A DNA stretch of 6,652 bases from Flavobacterium sp. (GTDB lineage: Bacteria; Bacteroidota; Bacteroidia; Flavobacteriales; Flavobacteriaceae): assembly GCA_019105125.1 (NCBI GenBank), contig JAHRWO010000248.1, positions 1 through 6,652 on the forward strand, in the 5' to 3' direction. A program made the position numbers and the translations under genes. The notes below the pieces were generated by a model. The model had not been told where the DNA came from. It ran no database searches and worked only from the letters and a program-made list of their open reading frames with translations. Shown here piece after piece: positions 1 through 6,436 of the stretch (positions within the stretch are counted from its first letter, which is position 1; each line of letters begins with the position of its first letter).

Positions 1-911
1 CCATCTGGATCTTTTTCGAAAATGCCTTTTTCTAAACCAAATTGCACTACTTCTTTTCCAAGTAAATAGGTGTTGGATTCATAATAATAGCTATCAAAAT
101 CAACGCCAAGATTTTTATAGGTTTGAGCAAATCCATCATACACCCATTGGTTCATGGTTTTCCAAAGTTCGATAACTTCTTGTTTTCCATTTTCCCAATC
201 TAAAAGCATTTGTTGTGCTTCTAAAATAGATGGCGCTAGTTTTTTTGCTTCGTCTTCGGTTTTACCTTGAGCAATTAATTCTGAAATTTCTTTTTTGTAT
301 TGCTTGTCGAATTCCACATAGAAATTTCCAACCAATTTATCACCTTTCAATCCTGTTGATTCTGGCGTTTGTCCGTTGCCGAATTTCTGCCAAGCCAACA
401 TTGATTTACAGATGTGAATTCCTCTATCGTTGATGATTTGCGTTTTGTATACTTTTTTTCCAGAAGCTTTTAAGATTTCAGCAACCGAATAACCTAATAA
501 GTTATTACGAATGTGACCTAAATGCAAAGGTTTATTGGTATTTGGTGAAGAATATTCTACCATTACCGCCTTCTCACCTTCTTTTGGAGCCACAAAACCA
601 AAGGTTTCGTTGTTTTTAATGGTATTGAAAAATTCCACATAAAAAGCATCTGAAATCACGATATTTAAAAATCCGCCTACTACATTGAACTTAGCAACTT
701 CATTTACGTTCGTTACTAAGTAATTTCCTATCTGATTTCCGATTTCAACTGGATTACCTTTTAATGCTTTTACCAAAGGAAAAACTACCATAGTAATATC
801 ACCTTCGAACTCTTTCCTAGTTGCTTGAAATTCAACTTTTTCAATAGAAATATTGAACAATTCAAGAACCGCTTTTTGGATGTGTGTTGTTAATGTGTGA
901 TGTAATGTCAT
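1..911 (-). CDS. argS: Arginyl-tRNA synthetase, N-terminal part (runs off the left edge)
   Basis: This gene encodes the class I enzyme that charges tRNA-Arg with arginine in the cytoplasm, using ATP. The ATG at 911-909 opens a frame of 303 codons with no stop to the window edge. The family is usually about 550-600 residues, so roughly half is present. Residues about 1-90 fit the N-terminal domain specific to this synthetase (it contains EFEGDIT and VGGFLNI). The catalytic domain follows, with the class I HIGH signature as HLGH at residues 130-133 inside the family-typical stretch SSPNTNKPLHLGHIRNN. The motif QIINDRGIHICKSM lies at 158-171, and the conserved LGVDFDSYYYES near 268-279. The KMSK-type loop and the anticodon-binding domain lie outside the window. 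The start is supported by a good promoter just upstream and an AAGG stretch 6-9 bases before the ATG. It is divergent from the receptor gene. The identification is secure. Confidence 0.97.
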   Translation of the reverse strand, partial: MTLHHTLTTHIQKAVLELFNISIEKVEFQATRKEFEGDITMVVFPLVKALKGNPVEIGNQIGNYLVTNVNEVAKFNVVGGFLNIVISDAFYVEFFNTIKNNETFGFVAPKEGEKAVMVEYSSPNTNKPLHLGHIRNNLLGYSVAEILKASGKKVYKTQIINDRGIHICKSMLAWQKFGNGQTPESTGLKGDKLVGNFYVEFDKQYKKEISELIAQGKTEDEAKKLAPSILEAQQMLLDWENGKQEVIELWKTMNQWVYDGFAQTYKNLGVDFDSYYYESNTYLLGKEVVQFGLEKGIFEKDPD

Positions 912-914
912 TTT

Positions 915-920
915 ACCTTA
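915..920 (-). promoter_or_regulatory. Probable ribosome binding site of argS
   Basis: On the minus strand TAAGGT lies just upstream of the argS ATG at 911. It contains AAGG, a partial Shine-Dalgarno match, in an otherwise A-rich leader. Shine-Dalgarno use is weak in this phylum, so this is mild support for the start rather than proof. Confidence 0.4.
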
Positions 921-934
921 TTTTTTTGAACGTG

Positions 935-942
935 CAAAGGTA
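935..942 (-). promoter_or_regulatory. argS promoter, -7 element TACCTTTG
   Basis: Read on the minus strand this is TACCTTTG, a perfect match to the Bacteroidota -7 consensus TAnnTTTG used by the primary sigma factor. It ends 23 bases before the argS ATG, which implies a short leader of about 15-20 bases. I do not see a convincing TTG -33 element about 20 bases further upstream, so the upstream half is weak. This is the only box in the window that matches the consensus and sits correctly before a gene. Confidence 0.7.
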
Positions 943-968
943 AGAATTTTGACGATAGAATGATGAAA

Positions 969-986
969 TTAAATTTTAGAATTTAA
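969..986. repeat. AT-only inverted repeat in the argS/receptor intergenic region
   Basis: TTAAATT at 969-975 and AATTTAA at 980-986 are perfect 7-base inverted arms around a 4-base TTAG loop. The arms are entirely A/T, so chance occurrence in such AT-rich DNA is quite possible. It lies upstream of the argS promoter box and about 100 bases before the receptor start. It could be an operator or nothing. Confidence 0.3.
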
Positions 987-1025
987 CTAGAAATGTTAAA
1001 AAAAATAAAAAACAAAAAAAAGCTG

Positions 1026-1043
1026 TAACAATTAACAATTGTT
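1026..1043. repeat. TAACAAT tandem repeat merging into palindrome AACAATTGTT
   Basis: TAACAATT occurs twice with a 7-base period (1026-1033 and 1033-1040). The second copy runs into the perfect 10-base palindrome AACAATTGTT (1034-1043). The arms AACAATT (1027-1033) and AATTGTT (1037-1043) can alternatively pair as a 7-bp hairpin with a 3-base loop. It lies about 47-64 bases before the receptor ATG, where an operator or a leader RNA structure would be expected. No consensus -7 box for the receptor is visible nearby, and the role is inference. Confidence 0.35.
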
Positions 1044-1089
1044 GAAGTCTAGTAACCACAATCATCAATCATTTTAATTAAAACAAACA

Positions 1090-3504
1090 ATGAAATTCAA
1101 ACTAATTATCACCTGTTTTTTGTGCGCTTTGACTTTTGGTTTTGCACAAAACTCGGGAACTATCAAAGGAAAGGTTATTGACAAAAAAACCAACGAACCT
1201 TTACCGTACGTAAACATTATTCTTAAAGATAATGGAAAGATTGTTACAGGAGGTGTAACCACAGAAGACGGAAATTTTGCCATCAACAAATTAGCCATAC
1301 AAAAATACACTGTCGAAATTCAATTTATTGGATACACAACGGTTGTAAAAAATGTTGATTTGACTGCTGATGCTAATCAAAACTTAGGAACAATTGCTAT
1401 TTTAGAAGATGTATCCGAATTAAAAGATGTTGAAGTGGTTGCAGAGCGTTCCAACATGGTGCAAAAAATTGATAGAAAAGTAATCAATGTCGGTAAAGAT
1501 TTAATCGCTTCGGGTACTACAGCTTCTGAAATTATGAACAATATTCCAACGGTAAGTATCGACCCTCAAACAAAAGAAATTAGCATGAGAGGAAACAGCA
1601 ATGTTCGTGTACTTATCGATGGAAAACCTTCAAATGTTTCTGTGGAGCAATTGTTACAACAAATTCCTTCGGCTTCAATTAAACAAATTGAATTGATTAC
1701 AAATCCTTCGGCAAAATACAATCCAGAAGGGATGAGCGGAATTATCAATATTATTTTGCATAAAAATTCGCAAGACGGCTTTAATGGTTCATTAAACACA
1801 GGAGTTACTTTCGGAATTACGCCAAAAACCAACTCGGCTTTAAACATGAATTATCGTGTAGGAAAAGTCAATTTTTACACCAATTATGGCTTTAATCACG
1901 GAATTAACGCAAACAATGGTTATGTAGATAGCGAAAGAACGAATCGAGAAAATCGTCAAGATTTTAATTTCAGAAATAAGAATAATTCACATCTATTAAA
2001 ACTTGGAATGGATTATTACATTAACGAAAAAAACACACTATCTGCTTATACCAATCAAAGTTTCACTTATGGTTCTGGTACAGGATTGACAACAGTTGTG
2101 TATGATGATGCAATTACAAACCGAAATACAACTCAGCTTTTTGGAAGTAATGGAAATAACAAAAACCAAACCTATGATATGGTTTTCAAACGTGATTTTG
2201 AAAAGAAAGATGAAAATTTAGAACTTCAATTGAATTACTCACATACGGTAAATGATGAAAACACGCTTTATGATGAAACTATTTTAAACCCATCAGAAAG
2301 TTTTGAAAGAAGAAATATTGTTAAAGGAACTACGGATTATTTTCAGTTTAATGCTGATTATGTAAATCCAATAACTGAAACTACGAAATTAGAATTGGGA
2401 GTTGAAACGAGAATTCAGAATTCGGGAAACCGTTTTAATGATATCAACCCGAGTTTTACTAGTGCTGATAATTCATTTGAATTTGGTAGAAATATTTATT
2501 CGGCTTATGCTAATTTAGGCAAGCAAATTGGAAAATGGAGCGGTCAACTTGGAGTGCGATTGGAGTATTTTGACTTAGATGCTAATTTTGCTGTCAACGA
2601 AACCAATCCGATTTTTACTGATGCTCAAAATATTTCAGATGATTTATTTACGGCTTACCCATCGGCATTTTTAACGTATACAGCAAACGATAAAAACTCG
2701 TTTAATTTCAATTATTCAAGACGTGTTGACCGACCAAGTATCGGGCAAATTAGCCCAATTAGAGAATGGACTACACCATTGATGGAATCGAGAGGGAATC
2801 CAGCTTTAGTACCTCAATTTACAAATTCGTTTGAAGTGAATTATACTAGAACCACAAAAATTGGTTCAATCACAAGTGGAGTTTTCTACAGAAGCATTTC
2901 GGATGAGATTTCGAGAACAGTATTTAATGACCCTAACAATCCAAACCGTAACATTTTATCGTATGATAACTTTGACAACAATGATGCTTTTGGAATTGAG
3001 ACATCCGGAAATTTAAAATTTTCAAAATGGTGGGCAGTTAACGCTAGTTCAGATGTCTATTTTAAAACTGCAAAAGGAACCGTACAAAATGCAAATACAA
3101 ACGCATTAGAAAATAAAGAAGTAGATGTTGTAACATTTAATGTAAGAATGAATAATACATTTACTGTTACTAAAGATTTACGTTTTCAATTATTTGGAAT
3201 GTACAGAGGAAAAGACAGAGGATTACAATATGATAGGTTAGAAATGTATAAAATGGATTTCGGAGCAACCTATAACATTTTAAAAGGCAAAGGAACCATC
3301 ACAGCTCGTTACAACGACGTTTTTGAAAATATGCGATTTGCTTTTGATGGTAATATTCCGTTTAGACAGCAAGGAGCTTTTTATTGGGAAAGTCAAACTT
3401 TTTACATAGGATTCAATTACATTTTTGGTGGTGGAAAAAACCGTGCCTTAGCAAGAAAACAAAGAGATGCTAATGAAACACAAGGCGGAGGTGGAATGTT
3501 TTAA
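1090..3504 (+). CDS. TonB-dependent outer-membrane receptor with N-terminal carboxypeptidase-regulatory-like domain
   Basis: This is an outer-membrane barrel receptor that would import an unidentified ligand using TonB/ExbBD energy. Residues 1-20 form a type I signal peptide (hydrophobic core, end GFAQ). Residues about 24-92 are a carboxypeptidase-regulatory-like (CarboxypepD_reg/CNA-B-like) domain with GKVIDKKTNEPLPYVNI and GYTTVVKNV. The plug covers about 125-225, with EIMNNIPTVSID, SMRGNSNVRVLIDGKPSN and NPSAKYNPEGMSGIINIIL. The remaining roughly 575 residues are rich in Tyr/Phe/Asn with alternating beta strands, matching the 'outer membrane beta-barrel family' type seen in flavobacteria. 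After a probable last strand (FYIGFNYIFG) comes a tail of about 24 residues ending in GGGGMF. The leader before the ATG is A-rich without a Shine-Dalgarno signal, normal for the phylum. The gene has its own terminator and no SusD-like, regulatory or enzyme neighbour, so the substrate is unknown. Confidence 0.93.
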   Translation: MKFKLIITCFLCALTFGFAQNSGTIKGKVIDKKTNEPLPYVNIILKDNGKIVTGGVTTEDGNFAINKLAIQKYTVEIQFIGYTTVVKNVDLTADANQNLGTIAILEDVSELKDVEVVAERSNMVQKIDRKVINVGKDLIASGTTASEIMNNIPTVSIDPQTKEISMRGNSNVRVLIDGKPSNVSVEQLLQQIPSASIKQIELITNPSAKYNPEGMSGIINIILHKNSQDGFNGSLNTGVTFGITPKTNSALNMNYRVGKVNFYTNYGFNHGINANNGYVDSERTNRENRQDFNFRNKNNSHLLKLGMDYYINEKNTLSAYTNQSFTYGSGTGLTTVVYDDAITNRNTTQLFGSNGNNKNQTYDMVFKRDFEKKDENLELQLNYSHTVNDENTLYDETILNPSESFERRNIVKGTTDYFQFNADYVNPITETTKLELGVETRIQNSGNRFNDINPSFTSADNSFEFGRNIYSAYANLGKQIGKWSGQLGVRLEYFDLDANFAVNETNPIFTDAQNISDDLFTAYPSAFLTYTANDKNSFNFNYSRRVDRPSIGQISPIREWTTPLMESRGNPALVPQFTNSFEVNYTRTTKIGSITSGVFYRSISDEISRTVFNDPNNPNRNILSYDNFDNNDAFGIETSGNLKFSKWWAVNASSDVYFKTAKGTVQNANTNALENKEVDVVTFNVRMNNTFTVTKDLRFQLFGMYRGKDRGLQYDRLEMYKMDFGATYNILKGKGTITARYNDVFENMRFAFDGNIPFRQQGAFYWESQTFYIGFNYIFGGGKNRALARKQRDANETQGGGGMF

Positions 3505-3554
3505 ACGAAACAAAAATTTTTATAAATTGTAAACTAAATTTTAGATAAAAACAC

Positions 3555-3597
3555 AAATCCCTATTCCTATTTTGCGATTGGAATTAGGGATTTTTTT
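3555..3597 (+). terminator. Intrinsic terminator of the receptor gene
   Basis: The arms AAATCCCTATTCC (3555-3567) and GGAATTAGGGATTT (3580-3593) pair over 13 bp with a single bulged base, around a 12-base loop. The right arm runs into seven T residues (3591-3597). It starts about 50 bases after the receptor stop codon, so it separates that gene from the downstream pair. The 5' flank has only short A runs, so it should work mainly on the plus strand. Confidence 0.85.
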
Positions 3598-3698
3598 AGT
3601 CATTAGTATTACAATTAATTTTATAAACTTAAAAAAAGATATCATAAATGAATAAAAAAAAATCTTAGATTTTAACACTACATTCCATTTTATTAAAG

Positions 3699-3705
3699 TA
3701 TTTTG
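3699..3705 (+). promoter_or_regulatory. Possible -7 element of the two-gene secreted-protein operon
   Basis: TATTTTG at 3699-3705 resembles the Bacteroidota TAnnTTTG box but is one base short between TA and TTTG. Its spacing to the ATG at 3731 (25 bases) is close to the spacing of the much better argS box. No clear TTG -33 element is seen. The terminator upstream implies that a promoter must lie between about 3598 and 3730, and this is the best candidate I can see. Confidence 0.3.
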
Positions 3706-3709
3706 CACA

Positions 3710-3724
3710 AAAATTAATAATTTT
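3710..3724. repeat. AT-only inverted repeat just before the operon start codon
   Basis: AAAATTA (3710-3716) and TAATTTT (3718-3724) are perfect 7-base inverted arms around one central A. The element ends 6 bases before the ATG at 3731. With no G or C it has low information content and may be chance. If real, it would overlap the transcription start and leader and could be an operator. Confidence 0.25.
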
Positions 3725-3730
3725 AATAAA

Positions 3731-4927
3731 ATGACAACCAAACAATTCGCTCTATCAATGCTATTTATAACTAGCATACTGAGTACACAAGCACAAAGCA
3801 TTAGCACAGAATCAGTAAATTATAAAGTAGCCAAAAACCCTAAAACATTTATTGAAGAAGCAAACAGAAAATTAAAAGTTACAGTTACCTCACCTTATGA
3901 TGTAACTACAGAACAAGTTATAGCTCAGCACAAAGCTGATTTTGAAAATCAATTAAAAAACTTTGAAAAAACCCTATCAGATAGCAAAGCTGAATTTCAA
4001 CAAAAACTAAAAGATCACGATAAAGAAGTAATTGCTGCTAAAGAAAAATTTGAGTTAGAATCAGCAGAATTTAAAAAGCTATCATTACTAGAACGTATGG
4101 CCATGACAGAACAAGGCAAAAACCCAAAACTTGTTACTCCATCAAAGCCAATTTATTATGAACCACAAAAACCAGTATATAGAGAACCTAATCTAAACGA
4201 TTTTATAATTGTTAACAATGATGTTTTAGCAACTCAAATTAATGTAGATGGATTTGATCGTTCAGGAAATTATTTAGACGTTACAGTTAGTATTCAAAAA
4301 ATAACATTTCAAGATAATAACGGACAAACTTATGCAAACCAACCTACAAAAGTTTTAGCAAAGGTAAATGGAGTAGAAAAAATGAACGCAAATTATTTTC
4401 AGGACTTCAAAATGGTTTCAAATTCACCTAGTAACAATATCAATAAAGCATTGACTGAAAAAAATTTTCTAAACAATGTCATTGCACACATTAATGCAGA
4501 ATTGAATGATAATTTTGCAATGCAATCTATAAACAGAACAATGCTACTTTCTAATGTTAAAAACAATAAAGGGAAATATGACGATTTAGAAAAGGCTAGC
4601 ATATACGTTGCTACGAATCTAAAAAAACTTAATCCACAAAATGATGAGATGAATCAAGCAGCACTTACAGGTTTGCAAAAAGGGATTGATATTTGGAAAA
4701 ACACAATAGAAAAAGTTGATTTTAAAGATAAAAAAGCAGACCTAAACGCTAAAATTGGAGAAATGGTCTATTTTAATTTGATAAGAATTTATCTAGCATT
4801 AGACAATAAAAAAGAGGCAGAAAAATGGTTAAATGCTATGCAAGAAAATCTAATTTACATAGATTTATCTTATGACGGAAAAAATGCACTTAAAGCAATA
4901 GAAAGTCAAATTTACAATACTAAATAA
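3731..4927 (+). CDS. Secreted protein of unknown function with coiled coil and helical TPR-like C-terminus
   Basis: I do not recognise the family. Residues 1-22 are a type I signal peptide (MTTKQF, hydrophobic stretch, then STQAQS). There is no lipobox Cys, so the protein should be soluble in the periplasm or exported. Residues about 58-120 are highly charged with heptad-like Leu/Phe spacing (HKADFENQLKNFEKTL, KDHDKEVIAAKEKFELE) and probably form a coiled coil. A Pro/Tyr-rich hinge follows at about 131-154 (YYEPQKPVYREPN). Residues about 157-212 look beta-rich (IIVNNDVLATQINVDGF, YLDVTVSIQKITF). Residues about 236-398 look helical, and the end resembles TPR-type repeats (FNLIRIYLALDNKKEAEKWLNAM). 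It is the first gene of a two-gene operon, its stop lying 2 bases before the next ATG. No catalytic motif is evident. It could be a scaffold or adaptor, but that is inference. The ATG fits the signal peptide exactly. Confidence 0.9.
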   Translation: MTTKQFALSMLFITSILSTQAQSISTESVNYKVAKNPKTFIEEANRKLKVTVTSPYDVTTEQVIAQHKADFENQLKNFEKTLSDSKAEFQQKLKDHDKEVIAAKEKFELESAEFKKLSLLERMAMTEQGKNPKLVTPSKPIYYEPQKPVYREPNLNDFIIVNNDVLATQINVDGFDRSGNYLDVTVSIQKITFQDNNGQTYANQPTKVLAKVNGVEKMNANYFQDFKMVSNSPSNNINKALTEKNFLNNVIAHINAELNDNFAMQSINRTMLLSNVKNNKGKYDDLEKASIYVATNLKKLNPQNDEMNQAALTGLQKGIDIWKNTIEKVDFKDKKADLNAKIGEMVYFNLIRIYLALDNKKEAEKWLNAMQENLIYIDLSYDGKNALKAIESQIYNTK

Positions 4928-4929
4928 TT

Positions 4930-6348
4930 ATGAAAATAAAACTAGTCATTTTTTTTCTAATCGGAACAATAAATTGGGGATTTACTCAAAACAATCCAAT
5001 TTTTGGAGTTCCTTTTTCATTTGATGTAAACAAAGAAGAAAATCCTCAAATAGTGCTACAAGATAATTATAATCATTATCTAGTTACGGTTACTCAAAAA
5101 GGTATTTTAGATATAATAATTCGGAAATTTGATCAACAAAATCAATTAGTTGACACTTTTAAACACAACTATTCGATTAATCCAAATACCCTGCACAATG
5201 TAAAAGGAATACACCAAGTTGATGCAAATAGAGTTGTAATTTTCATTGAATCCTACTCTGGCAAAACAAAACAAGCTGAAGTTTTTCAATATCTTTTCGA
5301 CAAAACAACTGGTAAATTTACTTCAGAAATATTAGGAACTTACACATTTCAATCGGTCCTAAAATCGGGCTCCCTTTATGTCTCAAAATCAGAAAATGGT
5401 AAGTATTTAGGAATTGTTTACCAAAATTACAATGCAAAAGATCAACCAGAAATTAGCGAATGTAAAATCCTAAATGCCCAAACATTAGAAACTGTATTTA
5501 AGAAAACAATTAAATATCAAGATGAATTTTATACTTCAGAAAGAATAATGTCTGATAATGGTGCCTTGATATTATTGCGATCGCCCAGAAGTTGGAAAGG
5601 AACAAATTATATTTCTATAGTAACAGCTGAAGGAGAAACAACAAAAAATGTTGAAGAAAACACTAAACTATTTCGTCCTATTGCAGTATCTATTAACAAT
5701 CAAGACTATTTAATCGCCTTTAATCACAAAACAAAAGGAATTAGAAGAGGCGATTTTGGTAACATTATGTTCTACGATATTAATCAAGGTGTTACACTAA
5801 AAAACAACCCAATCGAAGGATTTAATAGTATAAAAGACATTAATGAAGTAAATTTCAGATATGCTTTTACACAAAATAATGAATTTCACATTTTTGTTGA
5901 AGCTGTATATCCACAGGGAACAAAACCAAGCGCTTCATTTCCAAACAATCCCAATTTCAATCAGCCAATTTTAGTTTTTGGCGGCGCTAGATTATTAGTA
6001 TTTGATTTCACTGGAAATTTGAAACATAATATTGTTATCAATACGAATAACGATACAGAACAAGGATTTTATAATTCATATGGAGTATCAGTAATAAATG
6101 GAAATTACTACGTAAATACTGGTCTATATTATAAAAACGGTAATTATAACTATGGCTTGTATAAAATTGACCCGTCAAATAATTTTAATGTAACTAACAT
6201 CTTTTTCCGATACAATTCAAATAGCGATTACAGCTTCAAATCAGTTAATCAACTGATGCATTATAATCCAGAAACAAAATTTTTACTCCTAAGCAGAACA
6301 CATAATAATGGAGAAAATATGAGTTTTATAAAAACACTATTGCAATAA
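4930..6348 (+). CDS. Secreted all-beta protein of unknown function, possibly beta-propeller
   Basis: I do not recognise the family. Residues 1-20 form a signal peptide (MKIKLVIFFLIGTINWGFTQ) without a lipobox Cys. The rest is rich in Asn, Tyr, Phe and Ile, and seems built of recurring units of about 40-55 residues. Each unit has a turn (DNYNHY, DANR, ENGKY, DNGA, NNQDY, QNNEFH, NGNYY, NPETKF), then a hydrophobic strand, then another strand often ending in D or K. I can lay out seven or eight such units from about residue 38 to 470, which would suit a beta-propeller. This is a by-eye fold guess, not a domain match. The C-terminus (SFIKTLLQ) does not look like a type IX secretion sorting domain. 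The start lies 2 bases after the previous stop, so translation is probably coupled, and a strong terminator follows 5 bases after its own stop. A binding or sensing role beside the upstream coiled-coil protein is inference. Confidence 0.9.
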   Translation: MKIKLVIFFLIGTINWGFTQNNPIFGVPFSFDVNKEENPQIVLQDNYNHYLVTVTQKGILDIIIRKFDQQNQLVDTFKHNYSINPNTLHNVKGIHQVDANRVVIFIESYSGKTKQAEVFQYLFDKTTGKFTSEILGTYTFQSVLKSGSLYVSKSENGKYLGIVYQNYNAKDQPEISECKILNAQTLETVFKKTIKYQDEFYTSERIMSDNGALILLRSPRSWKGTNYISIVTAEGETTKNVEENTKLFRPIAVSINNQDYLIAFNHKTKGIRRGDFGNIMFYDINQGVTLKNNPIEGFNSIKDINEVNFRYAFTQNNEFHIFVEAVYPQGTKPSASFPNNPNFNQPILVFGGARLLVFDFTGNLKHNIVINTNNDTEQGFYNSYGVSVINGNYYVNTGLYYKNGNYNYGLYKIDPSNNFNVTNIFFRYNSNSDYSFKSVNQLMHYNPETKFLLLSRTHNNGENMSFIKTLLQ

Positions 6349-6353
6349 CAATC

Positions 6354-6390
6354 AAAAAAAGCGATCTAAAAATCTTAGAGCGCTTTTTTT
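6354..6390. terminator. Two-sided intrinsic terminator between the operon and fabH
   Basis: AAAAAAAGCG (6354-6363) pairs with CGCTTTTTTT (6381-6390), and TCTAA (6365-6369) with TTAGA (6375-6379). The two stems are separated by one A/G mismatch, and the loop has 5 bases. Seven A's on the left and seven T's on the right give a T-tract in both directions. It can therefore end both the plus-strand operon (stop at 6348) and the convergent minus-strand fabH (stop at 6437). Confidence 0.9.
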
Positions 6391-6397
6391 ATAATAA

Positions 6398-6429
6398 TCT
6401 TTTCTCTTGCTTCTTGCTTCTTTTCTCTT
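6398..6429. repeat. Pyrimidine tract with an 11-base direct repeat
   Basis: TCTTTTCTCTT occurs at 6398-6408 and again at 6419-6429, a 21-base period. GCTTCTTGCT lies between the copies and itself contains a shorter TTGCTTC repetition. All bases are C or T except G at 6409 and 6416. It lies between the terminator and the fabH stop codon, so it would be a purine-rich 3' untranslated stretch of the fabH transcript. It is probably a low-complexity slippage product. Confidence 0.6.
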
Positions 6430-6436
6430 ATTGAAA

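Noticed and set aside
230..433. Open frame of 67 codons on the plus strand inside argS
   Set aside because: It is antisense to conserved argS catalytic-domain sequence, so it is a shadow of that gene.
1074..1310. Open frame of 78 codons on the minus strand across the receptor start
   Set aside because: It is antisense to the signal peptide and regulatory-like domain, with no start signals or recognisable protein features.
1566..1847. Open frame of 93 codons on the minus strand inside the receptor gene
   Set aside because: It is fully antisense to the well-supported plug region of the receptor and is a by-product of that gene's codon use.
3505..3730. Small gene, tRNA or riboswitch in the gap between the receptor and the operon
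   Set aside because: The gap contains one terminator, A/T runs and a weak promoter candidate. No conserved RNA fold or plausible coding frame was found by eye.
3541..3807. Open frame of 88 codons on the minus strand between the receptor and the operon
   Set aside because: It begins at GTG inside the signal-peptide region of the operon's first gene, runs through the AT-rich leader and ends through the terminator hairpin. Its protein sequence has no sensible domain, and no promoter or start signal is seen.
3731..3810. Lipoprotein signal peptide on the first operon protein
   Set aside because: There is no Cys near the cleavage region; the sequence STQAQS fits ordinary signal peptidase I cleavage.
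4399..4602. Open frame of 67 codons on the minus strand inside the first operon gene
   Set aside because: It is antisense to a continuous coding region and has no supporting signals.
6105..6348. Type IX secretion C-terminal sorting domain at the end of the 472-residue protein
   Set aside because: The final residues continue the strand pattern of the body and end in KTLLQ. The usual final module of about 70-90 residues with its conserved Gly and Lys-rich end is not seen.
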